Notes: generated by a model not told the origin, from the sequence alone. A stretch of DNA of 64,000 nt from Tsukamurella conjunctivitidis (GCF_007858475.1 NZ_VIGX01000011.1:1-64000); one strand, 5' to 3'; shown: positions 25,133-34,418, numbered from the stretch's first letter. Numbers and translations are program-made.

Positions 25133-25982
25133 ATGGACCTCAGCGCACTGATCGCCGCGCACGCCGATGGAGGGGTCGTCTCCCGCGCCCGACTACTCGC
25201 GCTCGGTGCCGATCCGCGGGAGGTCAGCGCGCTGCGCCACGCCGGCGCCCTCACGGTGATCCGGCGGGGTTGGTACGCGATCGTCGGCGCGGATCCCGCG
25301 GTGGTCGCGGCGGTGCGCAGCGGCGGCACACTGACCTGCGTCTCGGCCCTGCGGTTCGCCCAGGGCGTGTGGGTGCCGCCCGGCATCACGAGGGCGCACG
25401 TCCGCTGGCCGGCGCACCTCGCGACGGCGGCCTCGGCCCGTCGGCTCCGAACTCGCGCAACAGGCACGCCCCGGTGCGGCACGCCGAGCACACCCGGCTC
25501 GACCGACCGCTCCACCCGCTGCCACGCGCATCGCGGGCTGCCGACGTCGATCCGCGCGATCGACCCCCTCACCGTGGCACTGCAGTGCGCGGCGCACTGC
25601 CTCTCGGACGACTACCTGGTGGCGGTGCTGGACTCGACGCTGCGGATGCCGCATCCGGCTCCGGAACCACCATGTCCTGGTGCGGAGTCAAGCTGAGATC
25701 GAGGACGTCGGCCGCGTCGACCTTCTCGTCGGCGAGAAGCTGATCCTCGAGTGCGACAGCCGGGAGTTCCACAACGACGCGCAGCGTCGGAAGGACAATC
25801 GACGCGACCGCATCGCCACGGTGGGCGGCTACTGCGTGCTGCGGATCGACTACGCCGAGGTGATGTTCGGCTGGGATGCGGTGTTCGCCGACGTCATGGA
25901 CCTCGTGCGCGTCCGTCGGCATCGCGCACCCCGGCCGAGGCGGCTCACGATATCGAGTTCTGGAGACACGGAGGTGTTCTGA
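25133..25982 (+). pseudogene. DUF559 / AbiEi-like protein gene, broken by internal deletion and frameshift
   Basis: The first frame starts at ATG 25133 and encodes MDLSALIAAHADGGVVSRARLLALGADPREV, a winged-helix start like AbiEi antitoxin-type DUF559 proteins. It continues to IDPLTVALQCAAHCL and AVLDSTL near 25640. Another frame then picks up RIRLRNHHVLVRSQAEIEDVG and LILECDSREFHNDAQ to the stop at 25982. That is the Vsr-like DUF559 nuclease end. About 60 residues normally between these parts are missing. A further frame change may exist near 25450-25545, where the reading looks unnatural. Relatives are about 300 residues, so this is a decayed copy. Confidence 0.75.
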
Positions 25983-26020
25983 CGCACGTCCGCCTCGTCG
26001 AAACCCGACATCGTGAACCG
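25942..26020. repeat. Inverted pair of about 22-bp motifs right of the DUF559 pseudogene
   Basis: Unit C at 25942-25963 (minus strand CCAGAACTCGATATCGTGAG) overlaps the end of the pseudogene. Unit D at 25999-26020 (plus strand AAACCCGACATCGTGAACCG) follows it. Together with units A and B they frame the locus symmetrically. Unit C matches unit B at 17 of 22 positions. Confidence 0.6.
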
Positions 26021-26029
26021 TCGACGGGT

Positions 26030-27559
26030 TCAGTGCGCCTGCACCGTGATGTCGGTGCCCTTCGGGGTCAGGGCGTACACCCCGACCGCGACGACGAACA
26101 GGATCACGCCGCCGACCAGGCCGGTGGTCTGCAGTGACGCCGTGAAGCCGGTCGCCGCGTGCTCGGCGAGCGCGGGCAGGCCCGCCTGCTGCGCGATCGC
26201 CATGGCGGCGCCCAGCGATTCGCCCGCGGCGTCGGCGACCGCCGCATCCACGCCGGGGATCGCGCCGAAGTCGGCGTCCGCCGTGTAGAGCATCGCGGCG
26301 ACGCTGCCGAGGATCGCGACGCCGAGCACGTTGCCCAGGTCGTAGCTCGTCTCCTCGAGCGCGGCGGCGTTGCCCGCCTTCTCCTCCGGCGTCCCGGACA
26401 TGATCATCGCGGAGGCCACCGTCATCGCGCCCATGCCGAGTCCCACGAGGACGAGCGGCGCCAGCAGGCCCGCGTAGTCCAGGTGCTCGGGCGCCGCGAG
26501 GAGAACCATGCCGATCGACGCCGCCACCAGACCACCCGCGAGGACGATTCGCGCGTTCAGGACGTTCGCCAGCCACGGCGCGGCGAGCGAGGCCACCACC
26601 GCGGCCACGGCGACGGGGAGCAGCCGGACGCCGGTCTCGATGGGCCCGTAGCCCGCCACCAGCTGCATCCACTGCGCGAGCAGCAGCAGCGCCGCGGCCA
26701 TCGCGAACATGACGCCCAGCGCCGCGATGATGCCCGCGGAGAACTGGCGCCGCTCGAAGAGCCGCACGTCGAGCAGCGGGTTCTCGCGGCGCAGCGACCG
26801 CCGCACGAACAGCCCGAGCACCACGACGGCGATCAGCAGGGCCACCAGCCCCGGCCCCGAGAGCAGGGTGTGGTCCTTCGCGAACCGCTTGATGGACCAC
26901 ACCAGCGCGACCATCCCGGTGATCGACATGAGCGCGCCGAGCCAGTCCCATGCGCCGGGCGAGGCGACCTTCGATTCGGGCAGCAGGAAGAAGCCGACGA
27001 TCAGCACGATCACCATCACCGGAACGTTCACCATGAAGGCGGCGCGCCACGAGAAGTTCTCCAGCAGAACGCCGCCCACGATCGGTCCGATGGCCGCGCC
27101 GACGCCGGAGACCGCGGCCCACAGACCGAGCGCCTTGGCGCGCTCCGCGGGATCGGTGAAGATCACCCGCAGCATGGTCAGCGTGGTCGGCATGATCATC
27201 GCGCCGCCCACGCCGAGGGCCGCCCGGAGGGCGATCACCTGGGCCGGCGTCTCCGCCCACATCACCAACGCCGAGGCGACGCCGAAGACGATGTAGCCGA
27301 GGAGCAGCATGCGTTTGCGGCCGAACCGGTCGCCCAGCGAGCTGGTGGAGACGAGCAGCCCGGCGAGCACGAGCGAGTAGGCGTCGATGATCCAGAGCTG
27401 TTGCGCCGCGGTGGGCCGCAGGTCGGCGGCGAGGTCGGGGATGGCGATGTTGAGGATCGTCATGTCCACGGTGATGACGAGCAGGCTCGCCGAGAGGAGC
27501 AGCGCCGCGGCCCAGCGCCGGGTCGCGGACGCCACGGGCGCGGTCGAGAGGTCGGTCAT
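26030..27559 (-). CDS. DHA2-family MFS multidrug exporter
   Basis: 509 residues from the ATG at 27559, which overlaps the TetR stop (ATGA). Fourteen transmembrane helices are apparent. DHA2 motifs include LGDRFGRKRMLLLG (motif A), LRAALGVGGAMIMPTTLTML and GLWAAVSGVGAAIGPIVGGVLLE (motif C). WRAAFMVNVPV is typical of EmrB/QacA drug:H+ antiporters. It would export lipophilic cationic drugs or dyes from the cytoplasm. It is the second gene of an operon led by its probable repressor. The substrate is unknown. Confidence 0.92.
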   Translation of the reverse strand: MTDLSTAPVASATRRWAAALLLSASLLVITVDMTILNIAIPDLAADLRPTAAQQLWIIDAYSLVLAGLLVSTSSLGDRFGRKRMLLLGYIVFGVASALVMWAETPAQVIALRAALGVGGAMIMPTTLTMLRVIFTDPAERAKALGLWAAVSGVGAAIGPIVGGVLLENFSWRAAFMVNVPVMVIVLIVGFFLLPESKVASPGAWDWLGALMSITGMVALVWSIKRFAKDHTLLSGPGLVALLIAVVVLGLFVRRSLRRENPLLDVRLFERRQFSAGIIAALGVMFAMAAALLLLAQWMQLVAGYGPIETGVRLLPVAVAAVVASLAAPWLANVLNARIVLAGGLVAASIGMVLLAAPEHLDYAGLLAPLVLVGLGMGAMTVASAMIMSGTPEEKAGNAAALEETSYDLGNVLGVAILGSVAAMLYTADADFGAIPGVDAAVADAAGESLGAAMAIAQQAGLPALAEHAATGFTASLQTTGLVGGVILFVVAVGVYALTPKGTDITVQAH

Positions 27560-28122
27560 TCCGTCGTCTCCTGTCGAGGGGTCCACAGTGCGGTGATCGC
27601 ACGTTCGAGCAGCTCCGGATCGGCGGGCTGCTCGTCGAGCACGGTGGTCATGATCGCGCCGTCGGTGAACATCGCTACCGCGCGGGCGCTTTCGGGGGTG
27701 ATGTAGCGCTCCAGGGTGGCCGCGAAGTCCGCGGCCCAGTGGGTGCTCAACGCGCGCAGGTCAGGATGCGACGGCGCGGCGCAGGTCACCGCGAAATCGC
27801 CGCCGACGAGCTGCGGGTCGCTCAGATAGCAGTGGAGCGCGGCGGTGTAGGCCGCCGGCGAGGCACCGTCGCGGACGAAGGTCTCCTCCAGCTCGTCGAG
27901 CCAGACCTCAGCCTCCTCGATCAGCGACCTGAGCGCGGCCGCACGCAGGTCGGCGAGCGTGGCGAAGTACTGCGTGGTCGAGCCGAGGGGGACCTCGGCA
28001 CGCGCGGCGACCTTCCGGTGCGTCAGCGCGTCCGGGCCCGATTCGACGACGATCGCCGCGGCGGCGGCGATGATCTCGCGCCGACGACGTTCCGGGTCGC
28101 GGCGGCGGGGCGTCTCGGTCAT
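27556..28122 (-). CDS. TetR-family repressor of the adjacent exporter
   Basis: 188 residues from the ATG at 28122, which has GAGGAG at good spacing; an ATG 12 bases earlier lacks one. The N-terminal HTH covers RREIIAAAAAIVVESGPDALTHRKVAARAEVPLGSTTQYF split across residues 15-55. The C-terminal ligand domain is helical. Position at the head of an operon with the MFS exporter and a strong palindrome just upstream make autoregulated, ligand-released repression the likely mode. Confidence 0.93.
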   Translation of the reverse strand: MTETPRRRDPERRRREIIAAAAAIVVESGPDALTHRKVAARAEVPLGSTTQYFATLADLRAAALRSLIEEAEVWLDELEETFVRDGASPAAYTAALHCYLSDPQLVGGDFAVTCAAPSHPDLRALSTHWAADFAATLERYITPESARAVAMFTDGAIMTTVLDEQPADPELLERAITALWTPRQETTE

Positions 28123-28140
28123 CACTCTCCTCATGGACGT

Positions 28141-28164
28141 TTGTACATGTACAACTGTACATCA
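28141..28164. promoter_or_regulatory. TetR operator palindrome
   Basis: TTGTACATGTACAA (28141-28154) is a perfect 14-bp palindrome. A second dyad, TGTACAACTGTACA (28149-28162 region), overlaps its right half. It lies about 20 bp upstream of the TetR start and before the divergent gene at 28199, so it could control both directions. Confidence 0.8.
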
Positions 28165-28198
28165 TGTGCGACAGCGAAGAACGGGTTAGATTGGGGCG

Positions 28199-29029
28199 AT
28201 GAGCACCACACCGGACGATCCGTCGCCTGACCAGCCCGAAAGCGCGTCGAAGCCCGACTTCGCCTCGCGCACCAAGAGCCACGTCGATGACGTGACCACC
28301 CGCGCGCGGACCCACGTCGACGACGCGGCGGCGCGCGCCCGGACGCACGCCGACGACGTCGCCGGCCGGGCCAAGACGAAGGCCGGCGACGCCGCGACCC
28401 GCGCCGGCGAGGCGGCGAAGAAGTGGCTGCGCCGCGCGATCGTCGCGGCCGTCCTCATCCTGGTCCTCATCGGCGCCTACTTCGCGCTCGCGGCGTACCT
28501 GCCGCGCAAGTGGGCGGACATGCTCGTCGGCTGGGTGGGCACCGACGGCGGCACTCTGAAGGGCACCGCGTTCGGGCTCGGCATCGGCTTCCTCTGCGCC
28601 GGACTCCCGCTCCTGATCCTGTGGTTCGCCGCCAAGCGGGCGGCCAGCCATCCGAAGATCGCGACCGTGCTCGGGCTCATCGCCGTGGTGGTCGCCGTGC
28701 CGAACCTCATGACGCTCGCCGTCGCCATCGGCACCGGCAGCGGCGCGAACTACGCGCGCACCAAGCTCGACCAGAACGCCGCGGGCTTCCGCTGGTCGAC
28801 GCTCATCGGCGTGATCATCGGCGTCCTCGCCGCGATCGCCCTCGCGATCTTCCTCGAGGTTCAGCGCCGCAAGCGAGCGAAGAAGAAGCAGCGCAAGGCC
28901 GCCGAGAAGGAGGCCAAGGCGCTCGCCAAGCAGGCGGAGAAGGACGCGAAGGCCGCCGAGAAAGCCCGCGGCGGCCACGCTCCCGGCCTCGACGAGCAGC
29001 CACCGTCGGGCGAGGGCGACGGGCGATAG
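28199..29029 (+). CDS. Membrane protein with amphipathic repeats and basic tail
   Basis: 276 residues. The first 75 residues contain imperfect repeats of ARTHxDDxAxR (KSHVDDVTTRARTHVDDAAA, then RARTHADDVAGRAKTKAGDA), an amphipathic helix of the LEA/apolipoprotein sort. Four hydrophobic helices follow (about 78-100, 118-142, 155-180 and 200-222). The C-terminus is highly basic and helical (RRKRAKKKQRKAAEKEAKALAKQAEKD in two stretches). I know relatives only as uncharacterised actinobacterial membrane proteins. It is divergent from the TetR gene and convergent with the purine permease. Function unknown. Confidence 0.7.
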   Translation: MSTTPDDPSPDQPESASKPDFASRTKSHVDDVTTRARTHVDDAAARARTHADDVAGRAKTKAGDAATRAGEAAKKWLRRAIVAAVLILVLIGAYFALAAYLPRKWADMLVGWVGTDGGTLKGTAFGLGIGFLCAGLPLLILWFAAKRAASHPKIATVLGLIAVVVAVPNLMTLAVAIGTGSGANYARTKLDQNAAGFRWSTLIGVIIGVLAAIALAIFLEVQRRKRAKKKQRKAAEKEAKALAKQAEKDAKAAEKARGGHAPGLDEQPPSGEGDGR

Positions 29030-29035
29030 CGCCCG

Positions 29036-30496
29036 TCAGATCCCGAACAGCACCTCGATCGGCTCCTTCGCGAAGTACAGCAGGAACAGCCCGGAGACGA
29101 TCCACAGCAGCGGGTGCACCTCCCTGGCCTTCCCGCGCGCCACGGCCATCACCACCCAGGTGATGAAGCCGATGCCGATGCCGTTGGCGATCGAGTAGGT
29201 GAAGGGCATCGAGACCACCGTGAGGAAGACCGGCAGCACGACGTAGAACTTGCTCCAGTCGATGTCCTTGAGCTGGCCCAGCATCATCGCGCCCACGATG
29301 ACCAGCGCCGGAGCGGCGGCCTCGGAGGGGACCACCTCGTAGAGCGGGGTGAAGAACATCGCGGCCAGGAAGAGCACGCCGGTCACGATGTTCGCGAGGC
29401 CCGTCCGCGCCCCCTCGGCGATGCCCGACGCGGACTCCACGAAGACCGTGTTCGACGAGGCCGAGGCGCCGCCGCCCACGATCGCGCCCGCACCCTCCAC
29501 GGCCAGCGCCTTGCCGATGTTCGGCACCGTGCCGTCCTCGCGCATCAGGTTCGCCTCCTTGGTGAGGCCGGTGATGGTGCCCATGGCGTCGAAGAAGTTC
29601 GACAGCACCAGCGCGAAGACCAGCACCGACGCCGCCAGCACACCGATGCGGGTGAACGCGCCGAAGACGTCGACCTCGCCGACCAGCGACAGGTCCGGCA
29701 ACCCGCCGAGGCTCGACGGGAGCTCGGGGATGTTCAGGCTCCAGCCGTGCGGGTCCTTGAACGACGGCCCGAGGCCGGCCACCTTCTGCACGATCAGGGC
29801 GACGATCGTGGTGATGACGATGCCGAGCAGGATCGCGCCCGGCACCTTGCGGACCACGAGCACACCGATGAGCAGGACGCCGAAGACGAAGACCGCCGTG
29901 GGCCAGGCCGCGACGGAGTTGCCGATGCCGAGGCCCACGGGCACCGTCGTGCCGGCGGCGTCCGGGATGCGCCGGACGAAGCCCGCATCCACGAAGCCGA
30001 TGAACGCGATGAAGCAGCCGATGCCCGCGGCGATCGCGGCCTTGAGCTCGGCGGGGATGGCGCGGAAGACCGCCGTGCGGAAGCCCGTGACGCCGAGCAG
30101 CACGATGATGATGCCGTCGATCACCACCAGACCCATGGCCTCGGGCCAGGTGACCTGCGGCGCGACGCTCACGGCCAGGAGGCTGTTGACGCCGAGACCG
30201 GCGGCGATGCCGAACGGATAGTTGACGATGGCGCCGAAGACGATGCACATCACGCCCGCGGCGAGCGCCGTCACCGCGGCGACCTGCGCGGTGGGCAGCA
30301 CGTGGCCGAGCACGTCGACGTTCTTGCTCTGCCCGACGACACCGCCGATGATGATCGGGTTGAGCACCACGATGTAGGCCATCGTGAAGAACGTGACGAG
30401 ACCGCCGCGGAGCTCGCGCGGCACCGTCGAGCCGCGCTCGGAGATGCGGAAGTACCGGTCGATGGGCCCCAACTGGGGCTCGGTGGGAGCGGACAC
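29036..30496 (-). CDS. AzgA-type (NCS2) purine permease
   Basis: 486 residues from the GTG at 30496, which follows GAAGGGG; longer in-frame starts read through the divergent CPBP gene. About 13 membrane helices. RYFRISERGSTVPRELRGGLVTFFTMAYIVVLNP, in two parts, is the diagnostic AzgA start. FFDAMGTITGLTKEANL and GIAEGARTGLANIVTGVLF mark the substrate-binding core with paired half-helices. Family members import adenine, guanine or hypoxanthine with protons. It stands alone, divergent from the CPBP gene. A purine cargo is confident; the exact base is not. Confidence 0.92.
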   Translation of the reverse strand: MSAPTEPQLGPIDRYFRISERGSTVPRELRGGLVTFFTMAYIVVLNPIIIGGVVGQSKNVDVLGHVLPTAQVAAVTALAAGVMCIVFGAIVNYPFGIAAGLGVNSLLAVSVAPQVTWPEAMGLVVIDGIIIVLLGVTGFRTAVFRAIPAELKAAIAAGIGCFIAFIGFVDAGFVRRIPDAAGTTVPVGLGIGNSVAAWPTAVFVFGVLLIGVLVVRKVPGAILLGIVITTIVALIVQKVAGLGPSFKDPHGWSLNIPELPSSLGGLPDLSLVGEVDVFGAFTRIGVLAASVLVFALVLSNFFDAMGTITGLTKEANLMREDGTVPNIGKALAVEGAGAIVGGGASASSNTVFVESASGIAEGARTGLANIVTGVLFLAAMFFTPLYEVVPSEAAAPALVIVGAMMLGQLKDIDWSKFYVVLPVFLTVVSMPFTYSIANGIGIGFITWVVMAVARGKAREVHPLLWIVSGLFLLYFAKEPIEVLFGI

Positions 30497-30560
30497 GTCG
30501 TGACCCCTTCGCTCGCTGCAGGACCGGGCAATCGTAACGGTGCCCGGATAGGGTGTCCCG

Positions 30561-31340
30561 GTGAGCGCCCCCGAGCCCGTGCCGACCGCCGAGCGACGCC
30601 CGTTACGCGCCGAGGTCGCCATCGTGCTGCTGGTGACTTTCGCCTGGTCGGGGCTGTATTCGGTGATTCGGTTGATCGGCTACCAGCTCGGCGCGGGCGT
30701 GGGCTCGACGACGGTGACCCTCAACCCGGTGCGGAGCCCGCACGCGGTGATCGACTTCCTCCTGCAGGTGATGGGGGCCGTCCAGCTCTTCGGCTGGGCG
30801 GCGCTGGCCCTGTACCTGCTGTACCGGTCCGGCATCGGTTTCGCCGACATCGGCTTCGCGCTGCGCCGGCCGCGGCGCGCGCTGTTGCGCGACATCGGCC
30901 TGGGGACCGGGCTCGCGGCGCTCATCGGCGTCCCCGGCCTGGCGCTCTACGCGGCGGGCCGCGCGCTGGGCGTCACCGCGAGCGTCGTGCCCGCGTCGGG
31001 CGATGTGCAGTGGTGGCGCGTCCTCGCGTACGTGCTGCTCGCGGCGGGGAACGCCGTCGCCGAGGAGGTCGTGGTCGTGGGCTACCTCATGACCCGGCTG
31101 CGGCAGCTGGGTGTCGGGCGGGCCGGTTCCATCGCGGCGTCGTCCGTGCTGCGCGGTTCGTACCACCTCTACCAGGGCTTCGGCGCGGGCCTCGGGAACC
31201 TCGTGATGGGCGTGATCTTCGGCGCCGCCTACGAGCGGTGGCGCCGGCTGTGGCCGCTGGTCATCGCCCACTTCCTGCTCGATGTCGTGGCCTTCGTAGG
31301 CTACGCGCTGTTGCGCCCCTACCTCGGATTCCTCGGTTGA
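30561..31340 (+). CDS. CPBP-family intramembrane glutamic endopeptidase
   Basis: 259 residues from a GTG. Six to seven membrane helices. The CPBP/Abi motifs are AVAEEVVVVGYLMTRL (motif 1, Glu-Glu pair), SSVLRGSYHLYQGFGA (motif 2, His) and WPLVIAHFLLDVV (motif 3, His/Asp). The conserved Arg of EExxxR is replaced by Gly, seen in some actinobacterial members. Eukaryotic Rce1 relatives cut prenylated proteins; bacterial ones act in bacteriocin immunity or surface-protein processing. Substrate unknown. Confidence 0.85.
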   Translation: MSAPEPVPTAERRPLRAEVAIVLLVTFAWSGLYSVIRLIGYQLGAGVGSTTVTLNPVRSPHAVIDFLLQVMGAVQLFGWAALALYLLYRSGIGFADIGFALRRPRRALLRDIGLGTGLAALIGVPGLALYAAGRALGVTASVVPASGDVQWWRVLAYVLLAAGNAVAEEVVVVGYLMTRLRQLGVGRAGSIAASSVLRGSYHLYQGFGAGLGNLVMGVIFGAAYERWRRLWPLVIAHFLLDVVAFVGYALLRPYLGFLG

Positions 31341-31406
31341 CCCACCCTGCGACCCGGGTCACGCGCTGAGGCGATTTCTCAGTTCGTGCCCGTACAGTCG
31401 ATGTGC

Positions 31407-32831
31407 GTGAACGACGAACGACCGCGCGACGAGCGGAACCTCGCCTGGTCGCAGGTCCCCGAGGGCGACCCGCGCTCCCGCGCGCCGCGGCACCCGCAGG
31501 GCATCCCCCGCCCGCGGCAGGGCGCCCGGCCCGGCCCGCCCCCGCAGCGTCCCGCGCAACAGCCGCCCCGCCGGCCGATTCCGCCCCAGCAGCCCGCCCC
31601 GGCACCGCCCCGGGCCACCCGGGTCGAGCGCCCGCAACCGCAGCCCCGCCAGGCTTGGGCTCCCCGCCAGGAGCCGGAACCGGTCCCCGCGAGCGAGGTC
31701 AAGCGCACCGTCGGGGCGCGGGGCTCCAGCGACGGCCGGGTCCCGCCGCCCCCGCGCCCGCCGCGCGGCCGCTCCCGCGACCGGGATCCGGGCCGACGGT
31801 CCTCCGCCCCCGCTCCGGCGGCGCCAGCGCCGAAGAAGCTCCGGCGCAAGCGCAAGCTGCACCCCTTCCGCTGGCTGGGCCTGTTCCTCGTCCTGCTGCT
31901 CGTGGGCACGGTGGCCGGCACGATCTACTTCGACGGCAAGCTCACGCGGATCGACGCGCTCGCGGCGTACGCGGGCCGCGTCGCCGACACCCCGGGGACG
32001 AACTGGCTGCTCGTGGGCACCGACGCCCGCGAGGGCCTCACGCCCGCGCAGCAGAAGGCCCTCGCCACGGGCGGAGACCTCGGCGGCGCCCGCACCGACA
32101 CGATCATGCTGGTGCACATCCCGACGTCGGGCGACGCGACGGTGGTCTCGATCCCCCGCGACCTCTACGTGCAGATCCCCGGTCAGGGCGGACACAAGAT
32201 CAACGCCGCCTACTTCCTCGGCAGCACCTCGGGCGCCGGCGACGCGGGCGGCGCACAGCTGCTCGTGCAGACCTTCGAGAAGGCCTCGGGCGTGCACATC
32301 GATCACTACGCGGAGATCGGCTTCGGCGGCTTCGCGACCATGGTCGACGCGATCGGCGGGGTCGAGATGTGCCCGAAGTACCCGATCAACGACCCCAAGG
32401 CCGGGCTGCGCATCAAGGCCGGATGCCAGACGCTCGACGGTGCCCAGGCCCTCGGCTACGTCCGCACCCGCGCCACCCCGAACGCCGACCTCGACCGGGT
32501 GGTGCATCAGCGCGAGTTCATGTCGGCGCTGTTCAAGGAGGCGACCTCGCCCACGACGCTGCTCAACCCCTTCGAGGTGTGGGGCCTGTCGAACGCGGTG
32601 GTCGAGGCGCTCTCCGTCGACAAGGAGACGCACCTGTGGGACCTCGCCCGCCTCGCCTGGGCGATGAGCGGCACCACCGTGACCACGACGACGCCCACCG
32701 CGGGCAGCGAGTACACCAGCGACGGGGACTCCCTGGCGTGGGGGAAGAACACCGACGAGTTCTTCGGTCTGCTGGCCGCCGACCGCCCCGTTCCCGCTCG
32801 TCTCCTGAGCGGGACCCCGGGAACCGGTTAA
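31407..32831 (+). CDS. LytR-CpsA-Psr (LCP) family cell-wall glycopolymer ligase (Rv3840-like)
   Basis: 474 residues if read from GTG 31407. A TACAGT -10-like element ends 8 bases before it, so the mRNA may be leaderless; GTG 31386 and ATG 31401 are alternatives. A Pro/Arg-rich cytoplasmic region of about 145 residues precedes one transmembrane helix (HPFRWLGLFLVLLLVGTVAG) and the LCP domain. LCP residues include GARTDTIMLVHI, VSIPRDLYVQIPG and HKINAAYFLG, which bind the polyprenyl pyrophosphate substrate. In mycobacteria Lcp1 links arabinogalactan to peptidoglycan; this is one of several paralogues, so the exact polymer is uncertain. The TetR gene begins 9 bp downstream. Confidence 0.88.
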   Translation: MNDERPRDERNLAWSQVPEGDPRSRAPRHPQGIPRPRQGARPGPPPQRPAQQPPRRPIPPQQPAPAPPRATRVERPQPQPRQAWAPRQEPEPVPASEVKRTVGARGSSDGRVPPPPRPPRGRSRDRDPGRRSSAPAPAAPAPKKLRRKRKLHPFRWLGLFLVLLLVGTVAGTIYFDGKLTRIDALAAYAGRVADTPGTNWLLVGTDAREGLTPAQQKALATGGDLGGARTDTIMLVHIPTSGDATVVSIPRDLYVQIPGQGGHKINAAYFLGSTSGAGDAGGAQLLVQTFEKASGVHIDHYAEIGFGGFATMVDAIGGVEMCPKYPINDPKAGLRIKAGCQTLDGAQALGYVRTRATPNADLDRVVHQREFMSALFKEATSPTTLLNPFEVWGLSNAVVEALSVDKETHLWDLARLAWAMSGTTVTTTTPTAGSEYTSDGDSLAWGKNTDEFFGLLAADRPVPARLLSGTPGTG

Positions 32832-32840
32832 GGTGGCGCC

Positions 32841-33500
32841 ATGAATGAACGCGGCCGTATCGGCCGCCCGCCGAAGGTGAATCGCGAGCAGGTGGTGGCC
32901 GCCGCCGCCGACATCCTCACCACCGACGGGCCGTTGAAGTTCTCGATGCGCACCCTCGCCGCGCGCCTGGACATCAGCGCCATGGGCATCTACCACTACT
33001 TCGACTCGAAGAACGACCTGCTCGGCGCCGTTCTCGAGCATCAGTCCTGGAACACGCCCGTGCCGGAGCTGGCCGAGGATCCGCATGAGCGGCTGGTGCA
33101 GCTGCCGCTCATCGTGATCGACCACCTCACGCGCCATCCGTGGGTCATCGACGTGCTCTCGGCCGACGAGATCATCGACGCCTACTCGGCGTGGTCCTTC
33201 GACGAGTTCCTGCGGACCACCGACGAGATCGGCATTCCCGAGGCCGAGTCGCTGCACCTGCTGCTCGGGCTGTGGCGGTTCACCATCGGCGAGGTCACGG
33301 TGCGCACCAACCAGGCGATGCGCGACGCCCGCCCGACGTCGAGCGCCTGGTACGAACGGGAGATCCCGCAGCACGTCATCGACCGGCCACGGCTGGCCCG
33401 CGCCCTCGGCGCGCTGGATCCGAGCGCCGAGACCTACGACGTGCGGCAGACCATCCTCGCGTACCTCCGCGGCGCGCTCGGCGACCGCTTCCACGGCTGA
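32841..33500 (+). CDS. TetR-family transcriptional regulator
   Basis: 219 residues. The HTH lies near residues 16-60: VNREQVVAAAADILT, then FSMRTLAARLDISAMGIYHYF and DSKNDLLGAV. The ligand-binding half is acidic and helical. It sits 9 bp after the LCP gene and probably shares its transcript. No obvious palindrome is seen just before it. Target genes are unknown. Confidence 0.9.
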   Translation: MNERGRIGRPPKVNREQVVAAAADILTTDGPLKFSMRTLAARLDISAMGIYHYFDSKNDLLGAVLEHQSWNTPVPELAEDPHERLVQLPLIVIDHLTRHPWVIDVLSADEIIDAYSAWSFDEFLRTTDEIGIPEAESLHLLLGLWRFTIGEVTVRTNQAMRDARPTSSAWYEREIPQHVIDRPRLARALGALDPSAETYDVRQTILAYLRGALGDRFHG

Positions 33501-33521
33501 CCCGGCGCCCGCCGGGCGGAC

Positions 33522-34418
33522 CTACAGCGAGACCTGGCGGCCGCGCAGCCCGTCGCGGCTGCGCCGCTGCGCGGCGGTGAGCTCGGAATCGTCGGTGAGG
33601 GCCTCGGCGAGGCGCTTCGCCAGTTCGACGGTGCCCGGCACCCACTCGTCCGGGTGCGACTCCGGATCGAGGTCGAAGACCGGCACGAGCAGGCCGTCGG
33701 AGCGGAACGAGCCGGCGAACCGCGAGCCCTCGCCCACGGTGAGGCCGCCGGCGGCGTGCACACGGGCCAGCGCGGCCATCAGCTCGTCCTCGGGCGCGGG
33801 GTGCACCCAGCGCAGGTGCGCCTTGGAGCCGGTGTCGGCCCACCAGGGCGCGCCGACGCCGTCTGCGCCCAGGTCCAGGCGCGCGGCGGGGGTGATGAGC
33901 GAGTTGGCGTGCTCGACGAGCTGCCGGGTCTGCGCATCGGCATCGCCGGCGAGCCACCAGTCGAAGTCCTTGTGCACGGTCACCTCGAGCGGCGCGGCGG
34001 CGTCGAGAACCTCGAGCAGCGCGCCGTCGCGCTCCTCGGAGAGCGCCTCGCCCGCCTCGGCGTCGGCGGCGAACCGGGCGGCGCCGGCGAGCGCGGCGCC
34101 GGGCTCGAGCGGGCGGGTCGCGGTCTGCAGGGCGGCGTAGCCGATGACCCCGTCGGACTCCTCGCGGACGAGGGCCTGCGCGGCGCCTGGGAGCACCGTC
34201 GCGAGGCGGATCTCGCGGTTCGCGCCGGCCACCGTCAGGGGCGCGGTGGCGCTGGGCACGAAATTGCGGAGGGCGACGATGTCGCACTCGGCGACCAGGC
34301 CCTCGAAAGGACGGGCGGTGTCCGCGGCGCTCGCCTCGGCGCGGGCGCGCTGGGCGGCGACCTTCTCGGCACGGTTCGATCCCTCGCGGGGAGTGGCATT
34401 GCGTTCGCGTCTACCCAT
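33522..34418 (-). CDS. DUF5926 family protein
   Basis: 298 residues from the ATG at 34418. The start MGRRERN with an Arg/Lys/Ala-rich segment is basic and probably unstructured. The rest is a soluble domain with HKDFDWWLAGD, WADTGSKAHLRWVHPAPEDELMAALARVH (split), and GSRFAGSFRSDGLLVPVFDL. The family is common beside glpQ in Mycobacteriales and has no known activity. It follows glpQ by 10 bp in the same direction. No signal peptide or membrane helix. Some databases once labelled relatives as topoisomerase II or SecA-like; nothing here supports that. Confidence 0.8.
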   Translation of the reverse strand: MGRRERNATPREGSNRAEKVAAQRARAEASAADTARPFEGLVAECDIVALRNFVPSATAPLTVAGANREIRLATVLPGAAQALVREESDGVIGYAALQTATRPLEPGAALAGAARFAADAEAGEALSEERDGALLEVLDAAAPLEVTVHKDFDWWLAGDADAQTRQLVEHANSLITPAARLDLGADGVGAPWWADTGSKAHLRWVHPAPEDELMAALARVHAAGGLTVGEGSRFAGSFRSDGLLVPVFDLDPESHPDEWVPGTVELAKRLAEALTDDSELTAAQRRSRDGLRGRQVSL

